49,289 bases of DNA from Desulfobacterales bacterium (GTDB taxonomy: Bacteria; Desulfobacterota; Desulfobacteria; Desulfobacterales; Desulfobacteraceae): positions 1 through 49,289 of the forward strand of contig JAKSAX010000121.1 in NCBI GenBank assembly GCA_022361395.1. The letters are read 5' to 3'. Both the position numbers and the translations under genes were made by a program. The first letter of the stretch is position 1. Each line of letters begins with the position of its first letter. Positions 42,399-49,289 of the stretch are shown in pieces. The notes beneath the pieces were generated by a model that saw nothing but the letters and a program-made list of their open reading frames with translations, was not told the DNA's origin and made no database searches.

Positions 42399-44663
42399 AT
42401 GACACGTAAGTTGATTTCAGTCTTTTTTACCGCGATTCTGGCTACGATACTGGTCGCCTGTACAATGACGGCAGCCTATGCGGCTGGCACAGCCTCTCCT
42501 GCCAAGGCCGCGGCCGGCAGCGGGGGCATCCACGGACAATCCCCGGGCCATGCAGCAATATCCCCTGCTTCAGTGACCCTGGCAGATGAGCACACCATGT
42601 CCCTCTTAACAACAGACTGGTTCAGTAAAATAACAGAGCGCCAATTAGAGGAAGTCCAGCCCGGGCTGTCAGTATTGTTCTGGGCCTTTATCGCCGTCCT
42701 TGCCGGCTTTGGCGGCCTGGTGGTCTTTTTATTTTTCAGCGGGATATTCAAGCGGTTCGGCCTGAACATGAAACTCTACGTCAGTTATGGTTTTCTTGTT
42801 ATCCAGGCCACTATCCTGGGTCTTGGCGGATATCTCTACCTGGAGCGGGTGAACAGCGCCGCCCACCAGGAAGCCATGTTCCTTGAGCTGGACCTGATGG
42901 CCAAGGAGATCGAGTCGCTCCAAAATGCCTACCTGCTCCACGGTATTGAAAACAAGGCTTACGGGGAAAAAACCATAAAAAAGATTAACGCATTGGTTGA
43001 AGAGTTTGGAAAAGATTTCTCCTTGATCCTGTCTGCAGGACACCTTGACGCCACCCAGAGGGAGGGCATCCGTGAGATGGAGACCGATATCGAGCGGTAT
43101 GCAGATGACTTCAGGAAAATGGTGGTTGCATACGGTGAGGTGGAAGAAGGCAAGGAGACCCTGGACACACTCACCGAACAGATAGACGAGGCCCTGGAGG
43201 AGATGATCCGCCACCATGAGGCAGAACTGGAAGAGCTGGAGGCCACCGGCACGGACATGCCTGAGATCAGGAGGCAGACCAAGCTGCTGTCCCATTTAAA
43301 CCTGGCTGAAATCTCCTCCCTTAAGCTCTCCCATGACGAAGTCGAATTCATACTGGACAAGCATGCGGAACGGGTAGATCATATGGCTGAAAATATGGGA
43401 TATTTGATCGCTTATTTAAAGGTCCTTGAATCCGAGCTTAAAAACGACAGGGAACTCAGGCTGCTGCAGACAATTGAAAAAAAAGTAGCCATCTATGCAG
43501 AGTGGCTTGAAAGAATAATCAAGGATGAGGCCCTGCTGATGGAATTGTCCGCAGAAACCACCCAGCTGCTCCATGATGTGGAAGCCATCGGTGCGGGGTT
43601 GTCGCACAATTCAAAGCTTATGGCCGACAGTATGCAGAAAGAGGGGGATATCGCCCTGGTTGCACTCATACTGGTGTCCATAGTCTCCGGCGCCCTGCTC
43701 TCCTTTTTCATCGGCCGCGCCATTTCACGGCCCATTAATGAAATCATCATCGGCATGCGCCAGGGTGCAGGCCAGGTGGCCTCCGCCTCCAACCAGGTAT
43801 CCTCCTCAAGCCAGGGTATGGCAGAAGGGGCGTCAGAACAGGCAGCCTCCATTGAAGAGACCTCATCCTCCATGGAAGAGATCTCTTCCATGACCAAGAA
43901 AAACGCCCAGAATGCCAGCCATGCGGACAGCCTCATGCAGGAGGCCAACAAGGTAGTGGGATCGGCCAATGCATCCATGGAGAAACTCACCCATTCCATG
44001 GAGGAGATCTCCAAGGCCAGTGATGAAACCTCAAAGATCATTAAAACCATTGATGAAATCGCCTTCCAGACCAACCTCCTGGCTTTAAACGCTGCTGTTG
44101 AGGCGGCAAGGGCAGGGGAAGCCGGTGCCGGCTTTGCCGTGGTGGCCGACGAGGTGAGGAACCTTGCCATGAGGGCGGCTGATGCGGCAAGGGATACGGC
44201 CCAGCTCATTGAAAGCACGGTGAAAAAAGTCAATGACGGCTCAGGCATGGTTACCACCACCAATGAGTCATTTGACCTCGTGGCTGAAACCAGTGAAAAA
44301 GTAGGCGGGCTTGTGGCTGAAATTTCCGAGGCATCCTCGGAACAGTCCATCGGCATCGACCAGGTCAACACGGTGATCACTGAAATGGACAGGGTGATCC
44401 AGGGCAATGCCGCCAATGCCGAGGAAAGTGCGGCAGCTGCTGAAGAGCTCAATGCCCAGGCAGAACAGCTCAAGGATTATGTGGGCGATCTGGTGGAGTT
44501 GATCACCGGTAAAAGGGACCATGCCTCAGCAGGCCGGATAGAGGCTGGGCCGGTAAAAGAGGTGCCCCGCCACACGGAGAAAATGCTGCCCCACAGGAAA
44601 AACGAAGTGGCTCCGGACCAGATCATCCACCAGGATGATGACGGGCATTTCAAGGACTTTTAA
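42399..44663 (+). CDS. Methyl-accepting chemotaxis protein with extra N-terminal segment
   Basis: A 754-residue chemoreceptor, longer than usual. It begins with a signal-like helix ([20 protein letters not shown]), then a ~55-residue low-complexity Ala/Gly/Pro segment. Two further membrane helices follow ([20 protein letters not shown] and [20 protein letters not shown]). A ~280-residue all-helical sensor, a helix [24 protein letters not shown] and the signalling domain come next, with tip [20 protein letters not shown] and [20 protein letters not shown]. The C-terminal tail is a flexible linker ending GHFKDF, which may be a CheR/CheB tether of the xxFxxF type. AAGGAGG lies a few bases upstream of the ATG. 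A strong terminator follows. Confidence 0.92.
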   Translation: MTRKLISVFFTAILATILVACTMTAAYAAGTASPAKAAAGSGGIHGQSPGHAAISPASVTLADEHTMSLLTTDWFSKITERQLEEVQPGLSVLFWAFIAVLAGFGGLVVFLFFSGIFKRFGLNMKLYVSYGFLVIQATILGLGGYLYLERVNSAAHQEAMFLELDLMAKEIESLQNAYLLHGIENKAYGEKTIKKINALVEEFGKDFSLILSAGHLDATQREGIREMETDIERYADDFRKMVVAYGEVEEGKETLDTLTEQIDEALEEMIRHHEAELEELEATGTDMPEIRRQTKLLSHLNLAEISSLKLSHDEVEFILDKHAERVDHMAENMGYLIAYLKVLESELKNDRELRLLQTIEKKVAIYAEWLERIIKDEALLMELSAETTQLLHDVEAIGAGLSHNSKLMADSMQKEGDIALVALILVSIVSGALLSFFIGRAISRPINEIIIGMRQGAGQVASASNQVSSSSQGMAEGASEQAASIEETSSSMEEISSMTKKNAQNASHADSLMQEANKVVGSANASMEKLTHSMEEISKASDETSKIIKTIDEIAFQTNLLALNAAVEAARAGEAGAGFAVVADEVRNLAMRAADAARDTAQLIESTVKKVNDGSGMVTTTNESFDLVAETSEKVGGLVAEISEASSEQSIGIDQVNTVITEMDRVIQGNAANAEESAAAAEELNAQAEQLKDYVGDLVELITGKRDHASAGRIEAGPVKEVPRHTEKMLPHRKNEVAPDQIIHQDDDGHFKDF

Positions 44664-44685
44664 AAACCGGTCATAAGTTGAAAAT

Positions 44686-44723
44686 AAGGGAGGGTACCCT
44701 GTTACCGGGTTCCCTCCCTTTAT
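44686..44723. terminator. Bidirectional rho-independent terminator
   Basis: A 14-position stem with one mismatch (44686-44699 with 44707-44720) and a 7-base loop lies between the convergent chemoreceptor and acyl-CoA ligase genes. TTTATT follows on the plus strand and AT-rich sequence on the minus strand. Confidence 0.85.
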
Positions 44724-44726
44724 TCT

Positions 44727-46304
44727 TTACTTCACCTGTTTTCCTTCAATCTCAGCCCTGAGATCCTTTTTAAGAATCTTGCCGGTTGCCGTCATTGGCA
44801 AGGTCTCTCTCAGGTGAACAATCCGGGGATACTTATAGGCGGCCATCTGCTCCTTTGACCACTGGATAATCCGGTCTTCGGTGATATCCGCCCCTTCTTT
44901 GGGAACGATATAGGCGGCAATCTCTTCCCCGTGGCTGCCGTGGGGCACCCCCAGGACTGAGGCAAGGGAGATATCCGGATGGGTGAGCAGGACCTCTTCC
45001 ACCTCCCTTGGATAGACGTTGTACCCTCCCCGGATAATCATATCCTTTACCCGGTCCACGATATAGAAGTACCCGTCCTCATCTTTTTTACCCAGGTCAC
45101 CGGTGTGGAACCAGGTGGTGCCGTCAAAGGCCTCTGCCGTAGCCTCGGGCTTGTTGTAATAGCCCTTCATCACATTATGGCCGCGGATCACCACTTCACC
45201 GACCTCACCCGGCAAAAGCGCCTTGTTCTCCTTATCAAATATATCCACCTCCACCCCCCAGATGGGGGTGCCTATGGAGCCGGGTTTGCGTTCTTTGTAC
45301 AGGTGGCTGAAGGTGGCCACCGGACAGGTTTCGGACAGGCCGTAACCTTCCAGGATGGGAATTTTATACTTTTCCTCTATCCCTTTGATGATTTCAACGG
45401 GCAATGAGGATGCCCCGGACACGCCGATTCTCAGGGTACCGGCGATTTTATCAATGTCAAACACCCCCTCCTTGTCCTCGTAGTTGAGCATGGCCCAGTA
45501 CATGGTAGGCACCCCTGCAAAGATACTGGCGCCTTCGTTCTGGATGGCTGCCAATACTGCATCCGGGGTGAATTTCGGTATCAGCACCAGGGTGTTGCCC
45601 GCAGAAAACCCGGCATTCATCTGGCAGGTCTGGCCAAAGGAGTGGAACAGGGGGAGCACCAGTGCATGGACATCGTCCGGTGTCAATTGAAACAGATGAC
45701 GGGAACCGATGGCGTTCATGGTCATGCTTGAATGGGAGAGTTCCGCCCCTTTGGGAAACCCTGTGGTGCCCGAGGTATAGAGAATAACGGCGGTGTCCTC
45801 AGGACTGGTGAGTTCCGTATCGCAGGTGATACCTGCCTCGGCAATCAGCTGCCCCAGGGTCTGGACACCCTCTATGGGAGAAGGGGCTGCCGGATCAGCC
45901 GTGATCACGCAGAAATATTCACACCCGTCAACCTGGTTAAACCCGGAAAATCCCTCTTCTGCCATGGGCAGATCAGGGACACCCTGAAAGCAGAAATAGG
46001 CCTTGGCCTCACTGTCCTCCAGGTGATAGGCGATTTCCCGCCCTTTGAGCAGGACGTTGAGGGGAACCACAACAGCCCCGACCTTTAAAATCCCGTAATA
46101 GACCATGGGAAAATAGGGCAGGTTCAGACAGCTTAAGGCCACCTTGTCGCCCTTTTGTATTCCTTTGGCTTTCAGGGCATTGGCCACCTTGTTGACCATG
46201 GCTGCGGTCTGGGCAAAGGTAAAGCTTTTGTCCTGGAAAACAATGGCCTTTTTGTCAGGGAACTCCGTTGCGCTGTGTTCAAACGTACTCACCAGGTTTA
46301 ACAT
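44727..46304 (-). CDS. Acyl-CoA synthetase (AMP-forming, FadD-like)
   Basis: A 525-residue adenylate-forming ligase that activates a carboxylic acid with ATP and CoA. The P-loop is YTSGTTGFPKG (176-186), motif A5 is LEGYGLSETCPV, motif A7 includes WFHTGDLGKKDEDGYF, motif A8 is RVKDMIIRGGYNVYP and the catalytic Lys lies in TATGKILKKDLR near the C terminus. Length and motifs are complete, and the overall type is medium- or long-chain fatty acid-CoA ligase. The start has GAGGAGGTATCA upstream. It is a stand-alone leftward gene that could feed the beta-oxidation genes elsewhere in the window. The acid specificity cannot be read from the sequence. Confidence 0.92.
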   Translation of the reverse strand: MLNLVSTFEHSATEFPDKKAIVFQDKSFTFAQTAAMVNKVANALKAKGIQKGDKVALSCLNLPYFPMVYYGILKVGAVVVPLNVLLKGREIAYHLEDSEAKAYFCFQGVPDLPMAEEGFSGFNQVDGCEYFCVITADPAAPSPIEGVQTLGQLIAEAGITCDTELTSPEDTAVILYTSGTTGFPKGAELSHSSMTMNAIGSRHLFQLTPDDVHALVLPLFHSFGQTCQMNAGFSAGNTLVLIPKFTPDAVLAAIQNEGASIFAGVPTMYWAMLNYEDKEGVFDIDKIAGTLRIGVSGASSLPVEIIKGIEEKYKIPILEGYGLSETCPVATFSHLYKERKPGSIGTPIWGVEVDIFDKENKALLPGEVGEVVIRGHNVMKGYYNKPEATAEAFDGTTWFHTGDLGKKDEDGYFYIVDRVKDMIIRGGYNVYPREVEEVLLTHPDISLASVLGVPHGSHGEEIAAYIVPKEGADITEDRIIQWSKEQMAAYKYPRIVHLRETLPMTATGKILKKDLRAEIEGKQVK

Positions 46305-46433
46305 TGATACCTCCTCTTCGTTGGGTTCAATATATGACTCTTTCTTTGATCAGCAGTTCTGCGCCTTTTCCGGATTGCCCGGAACGGGGAGGTTCGGGGC
46401 CGGCTCAAACGCTATCCCATGAAAGCTGGACGG

Positions 46434-47072
46434 TCAAGGTAAAATCTTTTTAATCACGGCTGCCAGGCGATATCCGATCATGGCAATGCATTCGGCATCC
46501 AGGAAACGTTCCACATCGGCCCGGAACAGGACGGAGCAGGATGCGGGAAACCCCTCTTCCGCATCGTTAAAGAGCAGGAGCATGGGGATTGCAGGCAGGG
46601 CCCTAATTTCAAGGGCCAGATCATAATTCACATCCATATCCGGCGGTGCCCCGTTTAATCCGGCTGATATTGCCCCGGCCTCTCCTGTACGTCCTGACAG
46701 GATCCCGGATACAGCCAGCTCCACATTGTCCCTGAAATAGACTGTCAGGGGCCCTGACTCCTTTAAATCGCGGAACCCGACCCAGTCCCCGGTATCCGGG
46801 GAGCCGTCACCGGCGCCGGCCGGCGTTTCCCCCGCCATAATCAGGTAACGGCATAAAATGGTACAGGTATCATACCCCGGCTTCCTGCCGTCAGGCCCGG
46901 CGATTCCCTTTGACGATACCCTGTAGGTTCTGTTGAAATAAGGTATTTTAACCCATGTTCCGTCTACCATCTCTCCGCCCAGGGCCGGTCCGATGAGATT
47001 TAAATCCAGGCCGGCCAGTTGCCTTAAATAATCATCATAATGCCGTTCAAATACCGGGGATGCCTGTGACAT
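46434..47072 (-). CDS. DUF3786 domain-containing protein
   Basis: A 212-residue protein that matches DUF3786 as I remember it: a Tyr-rich strand WVKIPYFNRTYRVSSKG, the helix YDTCTILCRYLIMAGETP, and WVGFRDLKESGPLTVYF (W-x-x-F-R-x-L). The C-terminal block IPMLLLFNDAEEGFPASCSV, then FRADVERFLDAECIAMIGY is also typical. The family occurs in strict anaerobes, especially those with corrinoid- or iron-sulfur-based metabolism; its function is unknown. No membrane segment or signal peptide is present. It is 129 bases upstream of the acyl-CoA ligase start on the same strand, so co-transcription is possible. It is divergent from the kinase-like gene at 47283. Confidence 0.7.
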   Translation of the reverse strand: MSQASPVFERHYDDYLRQLAGLDLNLIGPALGGEMVDGTWVKIPYFNRTYRVSSKGIAGPDGRKPGYDTCTILCRYLIMAGETPAGAGDGSPDTGDWVGFRDLKESGPLTVYFRDNVELAVSGILSGRTGEAGAISAGLNGAPPDMDVNYDLALEIRALPAIPMLLLFNDAEEGFPASCSVLFRADVERFLDAECIAMIGYRLAAVIKKILP

Positions 47073-47214
47073 ATCTGTTCTCCCTCTTAATTTAAGTTAT
47101 CCGGAACATGTTTTTATTATTTGCTATATAACCAAGCCCGGTGGAAATCAAGCCCCTTAAATTGAATAAGCCTGACCCGGCGCAGCCGGTCCGCAGGCAA
47201 ATTAAAAATTCATT

Positions 47215-47244
47215 TTGGAATCCTGAATGGGGCTGTGGTATAGT
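47215..47244 (+). promoter_or_regulatory. Sigma-70-type promoter of the split kinase pair
   Basis: TTGGAA (47215-47220), 18-base spacer and TATAGT (47239-47244) with an extended TG two bases upstream. Transcription would start near 47251, about 32 bases before the ATG. Confidence 0.45.
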
Positions 47245-47282
47245 AAGCAGAACCTATACGCATAGCTTCGGATAAAACTTAG

Positions 47283-47765
47283 ATGTCGTCATTTATTTCA
47301 AAACTTAAGGCCGGCTGTATCGGTGCTGCTTTATTCTGCGGAATCTTTTCCCTGCAATGGGTCATCCTTGGTCTGCACCCCATGGGAACTGCCTATATTC
47401 CGCCCCTGCTGGTGGGGGTTCTTTCCGGTATCGCCATCCACCACTTCAGGATAAAATGGGAGCAGGAGGCGGCAAAACGGTCAACCGCTGAAATTAAAGT
47501 AATCCAGGAAATCACCGGCACTGTATGCCATGAACTGGGACAGCCCCTCCAGGCACTCCAGACCGGTGTGGATCTCCTGATGATGGACACACCGGAAAAC
47601 ACGGACGCATTTAATGATTTAAAGGCAATGTCATCGGAAATCAAACGGATAAAAAACATGACCGGCAAATTAAAAGGGATGACCGAGTACAGGACCCGGG
47701 ATTATCTGAGCGGCCGGATTGTCGATATTGAATCCGCATCACCGGGAGATTGTCATGACAACTGA
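47283..47765 (+). CDS. Membrane-anchored kinase dimerisation (HisKA-like) protein without ATPase domain
   Basis: A 160-residue protein. Two hydrophobic segments (AGCIGAALFCGIFSLQWVIL and IPPLLVGVLSGIAI) are followed by a coiled stretch and a HisKA-like helical hairpin. The putative acceptor His lies in TVCHELGQPLQALQTGVDLL, with the usual H-E-L-x-x-P pattern. The protein ends about 65 residues later with no ATPase domain, so it cannot autophosphorylate by itself. It overlaps the next gene, a PAS kinase that has both its own His and ATPase domain, by 11 bases. It may be phosphorylated in trans, act as a histidine phosphotransfer protein, or be a membrane anchor. A truncated kinase is also possible, but the neat overlap argues for a working pair. 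Confidence 0.75.
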   Translation: MSSFISKLKAGCIGAALFCGIFSLQWVILGLHPMGTAYIPPLLVGVLSGIAIHHFRIKWEQEAAKRSTAEIKVIQEITGTVCHELGQPLQALQTGVDLLMMDTPENTDAFNDLKAMSSEIKRIKNMTGKLKGMTEYRTRDYLSGRIVDIESASPGDCHDN

Positions 47766-48885
47766 GTATGCCGCCCCCGGGAGGGCATCTGAAAGAGAAC
47801 TTGCAGCAGACATTGAAGATGTTCAGGATATTGTGCTGGTCAAGGAACTGACAGAGTTGATTCCGGATGCCTTTGTAATCCTGAACATCCACCGCCAGAT
47901 CGTCTATTGCAACCCAAAGGTGGTAAGGCTTCTCGGGCTATCCGGACCTGAGCAGATATACGGGTTAAGGCCGGGTGAGGCGCTGAACTGCATCCACGCA
48001 GAAAAAGCAGCCCCGGAAGGGTGCGGCACCAGCCGGTTCTGCCGGTATTGCGGAGCGGTGAACGCCATCCTCGACAGCCGGGACAGGCCGGGTGAGACAG
48101 AAAAAAAGGAATGCCGCCTGACGGGCGGTGACAAAAAACAATCCTTTGACTTCAATATCAGGGCAAGGACCTTATCTCTCCTGGACCGGCACTTCACCCT
48201 GTTGATTGTCCAGGACATTTCCGACGAAAAGCGGCGGAGGGTCCTGGAAAGGCTTTTCTTCCACGACATCCTGAACACGGCCGGGGGAATCCAGGGGCTG
48301 ATCCGGCTCATGCGGGAGGCCACCCGTGAAGAACTGGAAGCCTTTCTTGATCTGGCGGCCGCCTCCACCGACACCCTTGTTGAAGAGATCAACGCCCAGC
48401 GGGATATCCTGGCCGCGGAGCAGGGGTATCTTGAAACCGCGTCAACCCGGTTAAACACCATGGATATCCTTTCCAAGGTGCAAACCGAATTTATCACCCG
48501 TCCCGAAGCCCGGGGAAAAAGAATCCGCATCTCCTCCGCAGCCGTATCCAAACCTTTTTCAGGGGATCCGGAACTCTTACCCCGGATCATCGGCAATATG
48601 GTTAAAAACGGCCTGGAGGCAGAGGGGCCGGATTCCGTTATCACCATGGGGGCCGACAGCCGGGATGATCATATCGAATTCTGGGTCCGCAATCCCTCGG
48701 TGATGCCCGAGGAGGTCCGGCTGCAGGTTTTCCAGCGCTCCTTTTCCACCAAGGGAAGTGCCAGGGGAATGGGCACATACAGTATCAGGCTGCTGGGAGA
48801 AAGGTATTTAAAGGGCAGGGTGGGGTTTACCAGTGAGCCTGAAACAGGCACCCGTTTTTTTATCCGGCTGCCTTTGGCTGTATAA
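47755..48885 (+). CDS. PAS domain sensor histidine kinase
   Basis: A 376-residue cytoplasmic kinase. The ATG at 47755 has GGGAG seven bases upstream and overlaps the preceding gene; an in-frame ATG at 47719 is less likely. The PAS domain (~35-150) contains a Cys-rich insert: Cys in LNCIHAEKA, then EGCGTSRFCRYCGAV, which could bind a metal or sense redox. The acceptor His is in RLFFHDILNTAGGIQGLIRL, a His-Asp type box. The ATPase domain has the N box RIIGNMVKNGLEA and a G2-like GMGTYSIRLLGE, altered from the usual GxGLGL, so activity may be reduced. No response regulator gene is nearby. Confidence 0.85.
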   Translation: MTTEYAAPGRASERELAADIEDVQDIVLVKELTELIPDAFVILNIHRQIVYCNPKVVRLLGLSGPEQIYGLRPGEALNCIHAEKAAPEGCGTSRFCRYCGAVNAILDSRDRPGETEKKECRLTGGDKKQSFDFNIRARTLSLLDRHFTLLIVQDISDEKRRRVLERLFFHDILNTAGGIQGLIRLMREATREELEAFLDLAAASTDTLVEEINAQRDILAAEQGYLETASTRLNTMDILSKVQTEFITRPEARGKRIRISSAAVSKPFSGDPELLPRIIGNMVKNGLEAEGPDSVITMGADSRDDHIEFWVRNPSVMPEEVRLQVFQRSFSTKGSARGMGTYSIRLLGERYLKGRVGFTSEPETGTRFFIRLPLAV

Positions 48886-48894
48886 AAACCCGGG

Positions 48895-49289
48895 TCACTC
48901 GGGACAGGAACCCGGCCTCTTCTTTCTGTTCACCCGGGTACAGATGGTTCTGAAAAGATTGGCCAGCACCAGAAAAACCAGCACCCAGAAGGCTTCCCAG
49001 GCCCTGCGGTCAAATCCGGCTGCCCCTGCCATGGCGGCATAGACATAGGGAATAAGGGTGTTGATAATCACGATAAGCCCCCATCCCAGAACCTCAGGCC
49101 AGGCCATAACCTTTCCGGTCAACGCATTTATCAGCCTTGAAGACCCGAGGATAAAGGGGGGAACCGTGACCACATCAAAATAAAGGAAAACCACAGGATC
49201 AATCCCTCTGCTCAAAAGAAGATCTCCAAAGGCCCAGAATTTAACAAGGTCATATCCCCATAAACACAGCATGCCGCTGAAACCATGGG
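48895..49289 (-). CDS. Integral membrane protein (partial at window end)
   Basis: A leftward frame reads in from the right edge; the ATG at 49272 is in frame but codons upstream to the edge (HGFSG) are also open, so the true start is probably outside. The visible part has three hydrophobic segments, IDPVVFLYFDVVTVPPFILG, VLGWGLIVIINTLIPYVYAA and EAFWVLVFLVLANLF, and a basic, Cys-containing tail CTRVNRKKRPGSCPE. I cannot assign a family. The stop lies 9 bases from the stop of the convergent kinase gene. Confidence 0.55.
   Translation of the reverse strand, partial: HGFSGMLCLWGYDLVKFWAFGDLLLSRGIDPVVFLYFDVVTVPPFILGSSRLINALTGKVMAWPEVLGWGLIVIINTLIPYVYAAMAGAAGFDRRAWEAFWVLVFLVLANLFRTICTRVNRKKRPGSCPE

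Overview
The window looks like chromosomal DNA of a sulfate-reducing deltaproteobacterium (Desulfobacterota, most likely the Desulfobacteraceae group). This is inferred from gene content: acyl-CoA dehydrogenases with a dedicated electron-transfer flavoprotein, a two-cluster ferredoxin-type protein with extra Cys clusters, a DUF3786 protein, sigma-54 response regulators and a very high density of sensors (four chemoreceptors, four histidine kinases plus a kinase-like half protein, one diguanylate cyclase). Base composition is moderately GC-rich except for an AT-rich stretch at about 29.5-32.6 kb. I see no rRNA, tRNA, CRISPR array or intact insertion sequence.

Layout. (1) 1-4.3 kb, leftward: a kinase of the aminoglycoside-phosphotransferase (APH) fold cut by the window edge, a TetR regulator, an ACAD10/11-type acyl-CoA dehydrogenase, and an ETF pair. 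The two transcription units share a 16-bp operator-like motif, so this looks like one regulon for an unusual acyl-CoA, possibly 4-hydroxyacyl-CoA. (2) 4.4-7.9 kb, leftward: MoxR ATPase, VWA protein and a divergent acyl-CoA dehydrogenase. (3) 8.1-12 kb, rightward: a large ABC transporter fusion plus a secreted partner. (4) 12-17 kb: a diguanylate cyclase with a duplicated sensor, divergent from a hybrid kinase broken by a one-base frameshift. (5) 17-21.5 kb: a leftward operon of a His-rich secreted protein, a sensor kinase, a sigma-54 activator and a 50-residue membrane protein; next to it, rightward, a near-consensus sigma-54 promoter drives one unknown cytoplasmic protein ended by a strong terminator.

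(6) 21.8-29.3 kb: three chemoreceptors, an RlmJ-like methyltransferase, and a secreted protein made of eight ~38-residue repeats encoded just upstream of one chemoreceptor. (7) 29.5-33 kb: the AT-rich, probably acquired stretch with hipBA (promoter between two operator copies), a Cys-rich DUF3795 protein, and a 138-bp element that can fold as a three-way junction. (8) 33-37.2 kb: a short-chain dehydrogenase with its own sigma-54 promoter, an EamA transporter, a TesB thioesterase and a 4Fe-4S protein. (9) 37.3-44.7 kb: a GlxA-type AraC regulator, a hybrid kinase, an NtrC-type regulator, a stand-alone receiver and a chemoreceptor, which may form one signalling relay. (10) 44.7-49.3 kb: an acyl-CoA ligase, a DUF3786 protein, a split kinase pair and a partial membrane protein.

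The best candidates for something undescribed are the His-rich/kinase/activator/sORF operon with its sigma-54 target, the repeat protein with its chemoreceptor, and the split kinase/ACAD10/11 regulon. All functional links between neighbours are inference from gene order and promoter motifs. No database search was possible.
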